64,000 bases of DNA, taken from positions 89,368 through 153,367 of the forward strand of contig MSXR01000003.1 in assembly GCA_002083655.1 (NCBI GenBank), in the 5' to 3' direction. Under the pieces are notes generated by a model, which worked only from the letters and a program-made list of their open reading frames with translations, ran no database searches and was not told where the DNA came from. A program made the position numbers and the translations under genes. The first letter of the stretch is position 1; each line of letters opens with the position of its first letter. Below are positions 43,453-52,697 of the stretch, in pieces. The stretch is from Proteobacteria bacterium ST_bin14. Lineage in GTDB: Bacteria; Pseudomonadota; Alphaproteobacteria; Sphingomonadales; Sphingomonadaceae.

Positions 43453-45069
43453 CTAGGCGCTCCGCAGGCGTTCGCCAAATGAGACGCTTGCCGAGTCAAG
43501 CGACTGTGATTGTAGCGAAACGCCAATCGCCACATCAGTGATATTTTGGGCTAGCGCCATCGCACCATTGGCCTGTTCTTCGAGTACCAGAAGGTCGCTA
43601 CGGACCGTCTGCGCACCGTCTGTGGCCAGATCAACGCTCGCAAAGATGCCGTCGGTTGCCGCGCTCTGGGCATTAATCGCGCGGGCGATGTCGTTTGCAC
43701 CGCCTGCGATCCGGCCAACGTCATGGGCAATCGCCTCAACCGATGCCGCGACGTCGCCTGCGTTATTGTCCATATCGACGATGTGGCGGGCAATATCGAC
43801 CGCGGCGCTTCTGGTTTGTGCCGCGAGCGCCTTTACCTCGCCGGCAACGACGGCAAACCCGCGCCCGGCCTCGCCTGAATGCGCGGCTTCAATCAGGGCG
43901 TTCAGCGCCAATGTGTTGGTGCGCGCTGCAATTCGTTCAATTTCTGCGGTGATGCCGCGAACAGAGGCGCTGCTTACCGCTAATGCCTCAGCCTGGGCGC
44001 GCGCGCGCTCCGCGACGATCTCGGCCGTTGCCGTCGCGTTGACCTGGCCTGCGACTTCACAGGCAATCTCGCCAATGGCAGCGCGCAGGCGCGCGGCTGC
44101 TGCATGCACCTGGTTCATCGATTCAGTAACCATCACGGCGCGTTCGCGAACGGCACCGATGTGGCGCGCGCTGGTGCCGCCAAGGTCTGCAAGCGTCGTC
44201 GTTGAGCCGCGCAATTGCTTGACGGCATCGCTCAGCGCGCCGACCGTGGCAATGACCGAGGTTTCAAAGCGCTGGGCATGATCCGCCATTTCGGTTCGGC
44301 GGCCAGCGGCGATTTGCTGAACTTCCACTAACCGCAAGCGTTCATGATCGCGCTCAAGCGCGTGACGCGCTTTCAGGGCCTGCTGCTCCTCGTCGCGCCG
44401 CCGCACCTCCAACGCGGCGAGGTCGATGCTCGCCCGCAAGCGTTCGGAAAACTGGCGCGCCTGAACGCAGCCGGTAGCGACAATCGTACCACCCAATAGC
44501 GCGATCGAGGCTGAGTAGAGCCACGGAGCGCTGACCATTTCGCTGAGCTGGACGGACAGCCCGATCCCAAACAGTGAAATGGCAATAATGCCCGCAACCG
44601 GCACCAGCGCAAAGACAGCACCACCGGTACAGAGAACAGCCAGGTTGACGCAAACCAACCCCACTTCATCGCCGCCGATCGGTAAGTTGGCCAAGACGGT
44701 GAAAAAGACGATCCACGCAATCCCGATTGCAAGGGCGTAAATATTGATCGCAGCGCTTGTTTGTTCAGGGCGCAGCGTCCAGCGCCGCGTGAATTTGCTC
44801 TCTAGAAAAACCAATGCCGACCCGCCAGCCACCAGAAACACCGGCGCCGCTGCCAAAATTACGGACGGGTCCCCCGTCTTGATCGCGAAGAATAATGCAA
44901 AAACAAACGAGGTGGAAAGACCTAACGGTAGGTACCAACAGATCAGCCGAATGGTGGCATTGATCCGCTCGGCGCGGCTCAGCCGATCAACACCGAGCGC
45001 TTCCCCCCAATGCTCCACGAGCAGTGGCAGCCTTGCCCCCCAAGGTCTCTGATCGATGCCCATCTCCAT
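43453..45069 (-). CDS. Methyl-accepting chemotaxis-type protein, six-TM input domain
   Basis: 538 residues. Residues up to about 210 have six hydrophobic segments with short loops, so the sensor is membrane embedded rather than periplasmic; there is no HAMP domain. A coiled-coil signalling domain follows, with the hairpin tip IERIAARTNTLALNALIEAAHSG and GEAGRGFAVVAGEVKAL, the MCP signature. There are no che genes nearby, so it is an orphan receptor. ATG 45069 or ATG 45063 may start it. Confidence 0.85.
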   Translation of the reverse strand: MEMGIDQRPWGARLPLLVEHWGEALGVDRLSRAERINATIRLICWYLPLGLSTSFVFALFFAIKTGDPSVILAAAPVFLVAGGSALVFLESKFTRRWTLRPEQTSAAINIYALAIGIAWIVFFTVLANLPIGGDEVGLVCVNLAVLCTGGAVFALVPVAGIIAISLFGIGLSVQLSEMVSAPWLYSASIALLGGTIVATGCVQARQFSERLRASIDLAALEVRRRDEEQQALKARHALERDHERLRLVEVQQIAAGRRTEMADHAQRFETSVIATVGALSDAVKQLRGSTTTLADLGGTSARHIGAVRERAVMVTESMNQVHAAAARLRAAIGEIACEVAGQVNATATAEIVAERARAQAEALAVSSASVRGITAEIERIAARTNTLALNALIEAAHSGEAGRGFAVVAGEVKALAAQTRSAAVDIARHIVDMDNNAGDVAASVEAIAHDVGRIAGGANDIARAINAQSAATDGIFASVDLATDGAQTVRSDLLVLEEQANGAMALAQNITDVAIGVSLQSQSLDSASVSFGERLRSA

Positions 45070-45194
45070 AGGGGGTAATTAGCATCAAGATGGTTGCCCA
45101 ATTCTTAATTGTGGTGGCGGGGCTTGCGGGCAGTTATCCCCTTCAGCCAAGGAAGCGCGCCGGTTTCAACAGAATGGAGGCGTGCTCGCCCCCC

Positions 45195-45929
45195 CTAAAA
45201 CCTTAGCATCACCCGTCGGGCAATCGCCGGGGAGATGTTGTGGACCAGGCTCAGCAGCTTGGTCATGCCGACATGTGCCTCTGCCCGATCAGCCTCGATC
45301 GCCGCCACAATCTCTCGGGCGCAATCACGCACCGACATTTTCTTGCGGGTTTGCGTTGCCGTCATCCGGGTGTCGACGACGGGGGGCAGCACTTCCATCA
45401 CATGGACATTGCTGCCCGCCAGCTGCGCGCGCAGCGCTTGCGTGAAACTGCGCAGGCCCGCCTTGGTCGCGCAGTAAACGGGCGCCCCTTTGCTGGGCGC
45501 AATGGCCAGTCCTGACGTGACGTTGATGATCATCGCGGCAGGGCGTGCGCGCAGCCCGTCCATCAGTCGGGTGATCAGGTGGATGGGCGTCGTCAGGTTC
45601 AGGGTAATGCAATCATCAACGCTGGCCAGATCGATCGCCGCCGCGCCATCTGCGGGTTCAAGATCAAAGCCGGTGCCCTTGCCCGCATTATTGACCAAGA
45701 TGTCGATGGGCCATTGCCGCACGGCATCGACAATCCGGTCGCGTCCTGCGTCAGTCGCAAGGTCCGCTGCAATCGCCTCCAGCCCCTCGGCATGGGCTGC
45801 CGCCAGCCGCCCCGGATCACGCCCGCAGATAATCACCCGCGCGCCGCGCGCCCGCATCGCCAGCGCAAGCGCCAGCCCGATGCCGTCGGTGCCGCCGGTT
45901 ACCAGTGCCGTCTTGCCGTTCAGGTCCAT
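45195..45929 (-). CDS. Short-chain dehydrogenase/reductase, DltE-like
   Basis: A 244-residue classical SDR. Cofactor motif TGGTDGIG, NNAG structural motif and catalytic YCATK (Y-x3-K) with an upstream Ser in NVTSGLA. The C-terminus, EVLPPVVDTRMT, resembles the DltE/YdfG-type subgroup. Substrate unknown. Stands alone, divergent from uvrC. Confidence 0.88.
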   Translation of the reverse strand: MDLNGKTALVTGGTDGIGLALALAMRARGARVIICGRDPGRLAAAHAEGLEAIAADLATDAGRDRIVDAVRQWPIDILVNNAGKGTGFDLEPADGAAAIDLASVDDCITLNLTTPIHLITRLMDGLRARPAAMIINVTSGLAIAPSKGAPVYCATKAGLRSFTQALRAQLAGSNVHVMEVLPPVVDTRMTATQTRKKMSVRDCAREIVAAIEADRAEAHVGMTKLLSLVHNISPAIARRVMLRF

Positions 45930-46006
45930 TCAGTCGTTTCCGATTCACATAGGTTTTGATCAATATAGCCGTTGTTGCGTCCGCTGTGCCGCCCTAACTG
46001 AAACAA

Positions 46007-47929
46007 ATGCGCGAACCCAACCAACCCGATCGCTTCCATGAAGACAAGGCTGCGTTTGCGGTGCGTGGCGCGGATGCGCCCGATCTGGATGCAGGCGTCG
46101 CGGCGATCCGCAATGTGCTGGCCACCCTGCCCGCGCGGCCGGGGGTATACCGGATGAATGATGCGCGCGGTGACACGCTGTATGTCGGCAAGGCGCGGGC
46201 GCTGAAGAACCGGGTAAACAATTATACACAGGTTGATCGACTGTCGCGGCGGTTGCAGCGGATGGTGGCGCAAACCCGCAGCATGACCATCGTGACGACA
46301 AATAATGAGGCGGAGGCGCTGCTGCTCGAAGCGCAACTGATCAAGCGATATCGCCCAGCCTATAACGTGCTGTTGCGCGACGACAAAAGCTTCCCCTTCA
46401 TCCTGTTGCGCGCCGACCATGATTTTCCGCGCATCCAAAAACATCGTGGGGCACGGCGGGCAAAGGGCAATTATTACGGGCCGTTCGCCAGCGCAGGCTC
46501 GGTCAACACCACGCTGAATGCGCTGCAGAAACTGTTCTTGCTGCGCAGTTGCACCGACAGTTTTTTCCGCAACCGTGATCGGCCATGCCTGTTGTATCAG
46601 ATCAAGCGTTGCTCGGCGCCGTGTGTGGGGAGGATTGACGCGGGCGATTATGCAGAGCTGGTGGACGACGCCAAGGCGTTCCTGGCGGGCAAATCGACCG
46701 AGGTGCAAGCCAAGCTGGGCCTGCAGATGCAGGCTGCAGCCGAGGCGATGGATTTTGAGCTGGCCGCCATTCTCCGCGACCGGCTCCGTGCGCTGACCTT
46801 CATTCAGGGGTCGCAGGCGATAAACGCTGACGGGGTGGGCGATGCCGATATCTTTGCGATGGCCAATCGCAACGGCGTGATTGGTATTCAAGCATTTTTC
46901 ATCCGCGGCGGGCAGAATTGGGGGCATCGAAGCTTCTTCCCCGCGCATACCAATGACGTGCCAGAGGATGAGGTGCTGGCCAGTTTCCTCAGCCAGTTTT
47001 ATGAAGAAGTGCCGCCGCCACGCGCGATTTTCCTCGATCGTGATCTGGCGGAGGGAGCGTTGCTGGGCGAGGCGCTGGGCGCAGCAGCAGGGCACAAGGT
47101 TGCGCTGTCGACGCCGCAGCGGGGCGTGCGCCGCCGTCTGCTCGATCAGGCAAAGCGCAATGCGGAGGAAGCGCTGGAGCGGCGGCTGGCGGAAAGCACC
47201 ACCCAGGCCAAATTGTTGCGCGAAGTGGCCGAGCTGTTCGATCTGGGCGAACCGCCTGATCGCATCGAGATTTACGACAACAGCCATATCCAGGGCACCA
47301 ATGCGCTGGGGGCGATGGTGGTTGCCGGGCCGGAAGGGTTTCGCAAGGGCCAGTATCGCAAGTTCAACATCAAAAACCCTGATACCGCACCGGGCGATGA
47401 CTTCGCGATGATGCGGGAGGTGTTTGCGCGTCGCTTTGCCCGCGCGCAGGACGAAGACCCGGACCGTGATGCCGGTGACTGGCCCGATCTGGTGCTGATC
47501 GACGGCGGGCGCGGGCAACTGAACGCGGTGAAAGGCGTGCTGGAGGAAATGGGCATTGAGGATGTGTGCCTGGTTGGCATTGCCAAGGGGCCGCATCATG
47601 GTCGCGATGGGCGCGAGGTGTTTCACCTGATGGACGGGCGCGAATTCCAGCTACCCGTGAATGCGCCAGTGCTATTCTACCTTCAGCGGCTGCGGGATGA
47701 AGTCCACCGCTTCGCCATCGGCGCACACCGGGCAAAACGTGCCAAAGCGATTGGCGCTAGCCCATTGGATGATGTGCCCGGCATTGGCCCGGCTCGCAAA
47801 AAGGCGCTGCTGATGCATTTCGGCACCGGGCGCGCGGTGCGCAATGCGAGCCTTGAGGATCTGCAAAAAGCCCCGGGCGTCTCCGTCGCGATGGCGCAGG
47901 GGATTTACGACTTTTTTCATGCGCGGTGA
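46007..47929 (+). CDS. uvrC: Excinuclease ABC subunit C
   Basis: A 640-residue nuclease of nucleotide-excision repair. It has the N-terminal GIY-YIG-type region (RPGVYRMNDARG...YVGKA), a UVR domain (EAMDFELAAILRDRL), the RNase H-like domain with IDGGRGQL and EIYDNSHIQGTNA, and a C-terminal helix-hairpin-helix pair (VPGIGPARKKALL). It makes both cuts around a UvrAB-marked lesion. Confidence 0.96.
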   Translation: MREPNQPDRFHEDKAAFAVRGADAPDLDAGVAAIRNVLATLPARPGVYRMNDARGDTLYVGKARALKNRVNNYTQVDRLSRRLQRMVAQTRSMTIVTTNNEAEALLLEAQLIKRYRPAYNVLLRDDKSFPFILLRADHDFPRIQKHRGARRAKGNYYGPFASAGSVNTTLNALQKLFLLRSCTDSFFRNRDRPCLLYQIKRCSAPCVGRIDAGDYAELVDDAKAFLAGKSTEVQAKLGLQMQAAAEAMDFELAAILRDRLRALTFIQGSQAINADGVGDADIFAMANRNGVIGIQAFFIRGGQNWGHRSFFPAHTNDVPEDEVLASFLSQFYEEVPPPRAIFLDRDLAEGALLGEALGAAAGHKVALSTPQRGVRRRLLDQAKRNAEEALERRLAESTTQAKLLREVAELFDLGEPPDRIEIYDNSHIQGTNALGAMVVAGPEGFRKGQYRKFNIKNPDTAPGDDFAMMREVFARRFARAQDEDPDRDAGDWPDLVLIDGGRGQLNAVKGVLEEMGIEDVCLVGIAKGPHHGRDGREVFHLMDGREFQLPVNAPVLFYLQRLRDEVHRFAIGAHRAKRAKAIGASPLDDVPGIGPARKKALLMHFGTGRAVRNASLEDLQKAPGVSVAMAQGIYDFFHAR

Positions 47930-48015
47930 AAATTCGGGCGCTGGGACATATAATGTTACAAAACGTTACCCGCACAGTTCGGACTTTCTTCACTCTGTGC
48001 AGCTAAACCACACCC

Positions 48016-48972
48016 ATGCCGACGCCCGTCTTCCTTACTGTCGACACTGAAATCATGTGGCGGCACCATGTTGCCGGCCATGATGCAGAGATATTATATT
48101 CCCGGTCGTTTGAGCCGGGGGGGGTGGGGATTTCTTATCAGCTTAGCGTGCTGGCACGTTTTGGTCTGAAAGCGACCTATTTTGTCGATCCCATGCCCGC
48201 GCTGGTGTATGGACTTGATCCGATCAAGCGGATCGTCGCGACGATTTTGGCGGCAGGGCAGGAGGTGCAGCTTCACCTGCATCCCAATTGGACCGGTGCG
48301 AAACTGGGCGATGGCGGCGCCGCGAACGGCCCTGCGAACATCAATGATTTATCACAAGCCGCGCAGCGCGATCTGATTGGCGGCGCGTGCGACTTGCTGG
48401 TCGCCGCTGGTGCCCCGATGCCGATTGCGTTTCGCGGCGGCAATTACGGCGCAAATGATGATACCCTGGCCGTATTGGCCGAACTGGCCTTTTGCTATGA
48501 CAGCAGCCATAATGGTGCAGCGCATCCATCGCCTAGCGCGATTGGCCTGCCCGCTGACCAGATTGCGCCGATCGAACACCAGGGGATCGTGGAAGTGCCG
48601 GTAACGCTGATCGAGGACGCGCCGGGCAAGTTGCGCCATTTCCAGATTTGCGCGCTTTCCGCCGCTGAAATGCGCGCCGCACTTGATCACGCCGTCGCCA
48701 ATGATCACGCCGCGCTGACAATCGTCAATCACGGGTTTGAGCTTGCCAATCGCCAGGGCACCGCCCCCAACGCCGTGCATGTCGCGCGATTTGACGCATT
48801 GTGCGACATGCTGGCGGATCAGCGCGATGCCCTGCCGACGACGCATTTTTCTGATCGGCCTGCACTGGCACTTGGCCAATCCGACTGGCCCGTCCATCCC
48901 AACCTTGTCCGCCGCACCTGGCGGCAGGCGGAACAGCTCTGGTCCAATCTGGTGGCGGAGCGCGCCGCATGA
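48016..48972 (+). CDS. Polysaccharide deacetylase-like protein
   Basis: 318 residues with carbohydrate-esterase family 4 features: TVDTE at the start (metal-site Asp), HLHPNW for the His pair and FRGGNYG for the Arg motif. The protein has no signal peptide, suggesting it acts on a cytoplasmic or membrane-linked substrate, or is a diverged member. The stop overlaps the next gene (ATGA), which is FemAB/GNAT-like, so the two likely work on one cell-surface glycan. Confidence 0.8.
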   Translation: MPTPVFLTVDTEIMWRHHVAGHDAEILYSRSFEPGGVGISYQLSVLARFGLKATYFVDPMPALVYGLDPIKRIVATILAAGQEVQLHLHPNWTGAKLGDGGAANGPANINDLSQAAQRDLIGGACDLLVAAGAPMPIAFRGGNYGANDDTLAVLAELAFCYDSSHNGAAHPSPSAIGLPADQIAPIEHQGIVEVPVTLIEDAPGKLRHFQICALSAAEMRAALDHAVANDHAALTIVNHGFELANRQGTAPNAVHVARFDALCDMLADQRDALPTTHFSDRPALALGQSDWPVHPNLVRRTWRQAEQLWSNLVAERAA

Positions 48973-49880
48973 CGGCGATGCCATTACCCCTGCGATTTCA
49001 GGTCGGCGCGCGCACATTAATGGCGGTGCAGCGTCAATTGGTGCGGGTGCCGTTGTCGCTGGATGAGGCGATGGAGGGCAGATTACCGCTGCTGCCGGTG
49101 CTCGACCGGACCGCGCATGGCTATTCAATAACCTCGCTGCCGGCTGATCGCCGCGACGCAATGGCGTTTGCGGGGGGCGGCATGATTGCCTTTGTCCGCC
49201 AGAGCTACACGCGCAATTACATTGATTTCACCATTGGTTTTGAGGCGTATCAGGCCGGGCTGTCGGCCAACACCCGCTCAACAATGCGGCGCAAGGCGCG
49301 CAAAGTGGCCGATGTTTCGGGCGGTGCGCTCGACATTCGCCGGTTTCGCACCCCTGATGAGATGACAGCATTCCACGATATCGCGCGGCGCATTTCGCTG
49401 CGGACCTATCAGGAACGGCTGCTGGGTGGTGGACTGCCCGATGACGATGCTTTCCTGCGCCAGATGTACAGCGCGGCGGCGGCGGATTCGGTGCGCGCCT
49501 GGCTGCTATATGTCGCGGGCGAACCGGCGGCCTATCTTTACTGTCCCGTTCAGGGCGGTGTGGTGCGCTATGATCATGTCGGGCACGATCCGGCGTTCAA
49601 CGATCTGTCGCCGGGCGGCGTGCTGCAAATGGCGGCGCTTGAAGACTTGTTTGGCGAGGGGCGCTTTGCGCGATTTGATTTCACCGAGGGCGATGGCCAG
49701 CACAAGCGCCAATTCGCCACCGGCGGGGTGCCGTGCATCGACATGTTGTTGCTGCGCGCGTCGCTGGTCAACCGGCTGACCACGGTGGCGCTGGGCGGTT
49801 TTAACCGTAGCATGGCGCTGGGCAAGCGCGCGACCAACCGGCTGGGTCTGCAAAAAATGGCTAAGCGGCTGCGGCGCTGA
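48969..49880 (+). CDS. FemAB/BioF2-like GNAT acyltransferase
   Basis: A 303-residue protein whose central region (GFEAYQAGLSANTRSTMRRKARK, RRISLRTYQERL, WLLYVAGEPAAYLY and GVLQMAALEDLF) matches the BioF2-like GNAT fold (PF13480-type). Such proteins add acyl or aminoacyl groups during exopolysaccharide or cell-wall synthesis. It overlaps the deacetylase gene by four bases. Confidence 0.78.
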   Translation: MTAMPLPLRFQVGARTLMAVQRQLVRVPLSLDEAMEGRLPLLPVLDRTAHGYSITSLPADRRDAMAFAGGGMIAFVRQSYTRNYIDFTIGFEAYQAGLSANTRSTMRRKARKVADVSGGALDIRRFRTPDEMTAFHDIARRISLRTYQERLLGGGLPDDDAFLRQMYSAAAADSVRAWLLYVAGEPAAYLYCPVQGGVVRYDHVGHDPAFNDLSPGGVLQMAALEDLFGEGRFARFDFTEGDGQHKRQFATGGVPCIDMLLLRASLVNRLTTVALGGFNRSMALGKRATNRLGLQKMAKRLRR

Positions 49881-49917
49881 TTTCGCACTGGGCATTTGGC
49901 CGCGTATAGCCCGCCAA

Positions 49918-50649
49918 ATGCATATCCGTGCCGAAGCCCTGATCCTGTCGATCCGATCGCATGGCGAGCACGGCGCGGTGGTGCGCGCGCTAACCCGCGA
50001 TCACGGGGTACAGCCCGGCTATGTCCGCGGGGGGCGATCGCGCCGGATTAAGCCGATTTTGCAGCCATCCAATCTGGTGCTGGGCGAATGGCGCGCCCGG
50101 ACCGAAGAACAGCTGAGCGGTCTGACCGTGGAGTTGATCCATAGCCGTGCGCCGCTGTTTGCCGAACCGCTGCCCGCAGCGGCACTTGATTGGGCAACGG
50201 TGCTGACATCGGCGGCGCTGCCAGAGGGGCAACCCTTTGCGCACCTGCACGACGCGCTGACCGCACTGTTTGAGGCGATTGAGGCAGCACCGGCGGCGCG
50301 GGGCTGGGCAGGGGCGATGGTGCGGTATGAACTGCTGCTGCTGGCGGAGCTTGGCTTCGGGCTGGATCTCGATCGCTGCGTGCTGACCGGCGCGACCGAT
50401 GATCTTGCCTGGGTAAGCCCGCGCTCTGGGGCTGCGGTGAGCAGCGCGGCGGCGGGGGACCATGCCGCACGGCTGCTGCCGCTGCCGGCGTTTCTGGTGC
50501 GGGGTGGTGCGGCAGATTGGGATGATGTGCTCGCCGGATTGCGGATCACCGGGCATTTTCTGGAGCGCGATGTGCTGGTTGATCGCCGCGCCGATGCACT
50601 GGCATCGCGCGCGCGGCTGATTGACCGGTTGAAGAGAGCGGTTGCGTGA
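49918..50649 (+). CDS. recO: DNA repair protein RecO
   Basis: A 243-residue RecO; N-terminal OB fold starting MHIRAEALILSIRSHGEHGAVV, then the helical domain with a YELLLLAELGFGLDLDRC segment. It loads RecA with RecR in RecF-pathway repair. No RecR gene adjacent. Confidence 0.92.
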   Translation: MHIRAEALILSIRSHGEHGAVVRALTRDHGVQPGYVRGGRSRRIKPILQPSNLVLGEWRARTEEQLSGLTVELIHSRAPLFAEPLPAAALDWATVLTSAALPEGQPFAHLHDALTALFEAIEAAPAARGWAGAMVRYELLLLAELGFGLDLDRCVLTGATDDLAWVSPRSGAAVSSAAAGDHAARLLPLPAFLVRGGAADWDDVLAGLRITGHFLERDVLVDRRADALASRARLIDRLKRAVA

Positions 50650-50715
50650 TTGCCAGCGGCTGGGCATGGCGGGCTGGGCAGGGCGGGAATGCTTGTGGGT
50701 GCCGGGGGATGATTG

Positions 50716-51822
50716 GTGAGCGCAAAGGCCGAACTGCTCGAACTCGCCGTTGTAATTCCGACCTTTAACGAGGCGGCAAACGTGCCGCTGCTCGTCGCCA
50801 AGCTTGATGTCGCGCTGGCCGGGCGGGCGTGGGAAGCCATTTTTGTCGATGACGACAGCCCCGATGGCACCGCCAATGCCGCCCGCGACATTGCCCGCAC
50901 CGATCGCCGGGTGCGCGTGATCCAGCGGATCGGGCGGCGGGGGCTATCGTCGGCCTGTATTGAGGGGATGTGCGCCACCGCCGCGCCGCTGGTCGCGGTG
51001 ATCGACGGTGATTTGCAGCATGACGAGACGCTGTTGCCCAAGATGCTGGATGCGCTCCATGCGGGGCCTGCGCTGGATGTGGCGATCGGATCACGCTTTG
51101 TGGGCGATGGCGGGACGGGTGATTGGGACAAGGACCGCGTTGCCAAATCCGCCTTTGCCACACGGCTGTCGCGCCAGGTGCTGAAAGCCGATCTCACCGA
51201 TCCGATGAGCGGATTTTTCATGATCCGAACCGATCTGGTCCGCACGCTTGCGCCCAATCTGGCCGCGATTGGCTTCAAAATCCTGCTCGACATCATGACA
51301 GGCAGCCCGCGCCCGCTGCGTTTTGTGGAACTGCCCTACACATTCCGCGTGCGCACGGCGGGGGAAAGCAAGCTCGACCATGTCGTGGCGATGGAATTTC
51401 TGATCGCGCTGTATGACCGCATGTTCGGGCGCTACGTGCCGGTGCGCTTTGCGATGTTCTGCGCGATCGGATTGGTCGGGCTGGCCGCTCATATGGGTGT
51501 GCTGGCGGTGGTACTCGCGCTGGGTGCGACTTTCCTGATCGGCCAGATGGCGGCGGCGACCTGCGCGATGACGCTGAATTTCTTTTTGAACAATGCGCTC
51601 ACGTACCGCGACCGCCGTTTGCGGGGCTTTCGTGCGCTGCTGGATGGATGGGTGTCGTTCGTGGTGGTCTGTTCGGTGGGGCTGGTCGCCAATATTGGCA
51701 TCGCAGCGTTCCTGTATGACGCGCAGACCGGCACCTGGGCGGCATCTGCGATGGTCGGCGTGCTGGTGGGCGCGGTGTGGAATTATGCGCTGTCGTCGCG
51801 GTTTACCTGGGGGCGGTATTAG
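50716..51822 (+). CDS. Polyprenol-phosphate mannosyltransferase-like GT2 with GtrA domain
   Basis: 368 residues: residues 1-230 form a GT2 (DPM1-type) catalytic domain with VVIPTFNEAANV, VDDDSPDGT and the metal-site DGDLQHD; residues 235-368 form a GtrA-like four-TM domain. Together they would move sugar on polyprenyl phosphate and flip it. GTG 50716 follows GGGGGA with proper spacing. The PMT-type gene nearby could use the product as sugar donor for protein or lipid glycosylation. Confidence 0.88.
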   Translation: MSAKAELLELAVVIPTFNEAANVPLLVAKLDVALAGRAWEAIFVDDDSPDGTANAARDIARTDRRVRVIQRIGRRGLSSACIEGMCATAAPLVAVIDGDLQHDETLLPKMLDALHAGPALDVAIGSRFVGDGGTGDWDKDRVAKSAFATRLSRQVLKADLTDPMSGFFMIRTDLVRTLAPNLAAIGFKILLDIMTGSPRPLRFVELPYTFRVRTAGESKLDHVVAMEFLIALYDRMFGRYVPVRFAMFCAIGLVGLAAHMGVLAVVLALGATFLIGQMAAATCAMTLNFFLNNALTYRDRRLRGFRALLDGWVSFVVVCSVGLVANIGIAAFLYDAQTGTWAASAMVGVLVGAVWNYALSSRFTWGRY

Positions 51823-51880
51823 GCTGTAGACTTATAAAAAGTAGCCCGTCGGGTTTCGCCCGGTTGCGGACGTTGACATT

Positions 51881-51934
51881 GTGCTCCCGCGAAGGCGGGA
51901 GCCCAGACTGGGTCCCCGCCTTCGCGGGGACACA
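51881..51934. repeat. Palindromic repeat (GCTCCCGCGAAGGCGGGAGC type)
   Basis: Two hairpins in a row: GCTCCCGC-GAAG-GCGGGAGC and GTCCCCGC-CTTC-GCGGGGAC. Same class as the repeat units at 55256 and 55480. It lies in the 279-base gap before a lower-GC orphan; no other gene is supported there. Confidence 0.85.
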
Positions 51935-52101
51935 ACCGAAGCTGAAGTTGCCGCAAACCAACACCTATCGCCGTTCGGAACGCTCAAGCCGCGTCGGTTC
52001 TCCTGAAAGCTGACCGGCAGGTATCGGGTGAAAAAGCGGCCTGACCGCTGCCGCCCACAAGCGGACATTGGCAGCTTGCACTATCCAGGCCATATCAACC
52101 T

Positions 52102-52611
52102 ATGGATACCACGACTCAACCGAACGAAGCCGCGCCGCTCTCCATTGTTTTTGCACCGTGGAAAACGCCAGTTGAGAACGATGAACTCAGCCTTGTCAGC
52201 TTGAGTTACGGCGGAGTTTCAACAATCGTCGATTGTCATAGCGAAGGCTTTTCGCTGGAAGTTCCTGCAAGCGGGTCACTCGGCGCCGGTGACTTGGAGG
52301 CCGTGTTCCTTTCCGTAGAGAAGAAAAGCGTAGTCGTCTTTCGGTTCGAGAGCCCGATGGCGTTCCGTGTTCTTGACGAGCATGGGCTGCTGGACATTTG
52401 GACCGCCTCCGGGGAAACGCCACGCCCAGCCCAAACTACTTTCATGGTCAAAGGTCATAAGTGGCAGCAAGAAAGTGAGCTTTCCTGGTTCATGGGCGGA
52501 ATAGAGTTCAGCCTGATGATCGCGACGGACTGGAATTGCCTCGAAGTGGTCGGGCAGGAACCGACCGTCGAGCTACGCCCGGCGATTGTTCATCTGCATG
52601 CGGGCAAGTAG
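52102..52611 (+). CDS. Orphan hypothetical protein, lower GC
   Basis: A 169-residue protein that I do not recognise. It appears beta-rich and soluble (SIVFAPWKTPVEN, MVKGHKWQQESELSWFMGG) with no signal peptide or membrane segment. One counted 60-base line in it is 47% GC, much lower than neighbours, and it is flanked upstream by a palindromic repeat, so it is a candidate for acquired DNA. Confidence 0.5.
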   Translation: MDTTTQPNEAAPLSIVFAPWKTPVENDELSLVSLSYGGVSTIVDCHSEGFSLEVPASGSLGAGDLEAVFLSVEKKSVVVFRFESPMAFRVLDEHGLLDIWTASGETPRPAQTTFMVKGHKWQQESELSWFMGGIEFSLMIATDWNCLEVVGQEPTVELRPAIVHLHAGK

Positions 52612-52697
52612 CCGACGTCCGCTGTCCACCCACACCCGGCCATTCGGCCCTTGTGACGATAGCGGTCGTTTATGGGTTCACGGCCCAGGCCCGGCCG

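Noticed and set aside
45920..47626. 568-residue open frame antisense to uvrC
   Set aside because: uvrC is full length with all domains; this is a shadow of its codon bias.
50019..51296. 425-residue open frame antisense to recO and the glycosyltransferase
   Set aside because: Ser/Ala/Arg-rich shadow spanning two real genes on the other strand.
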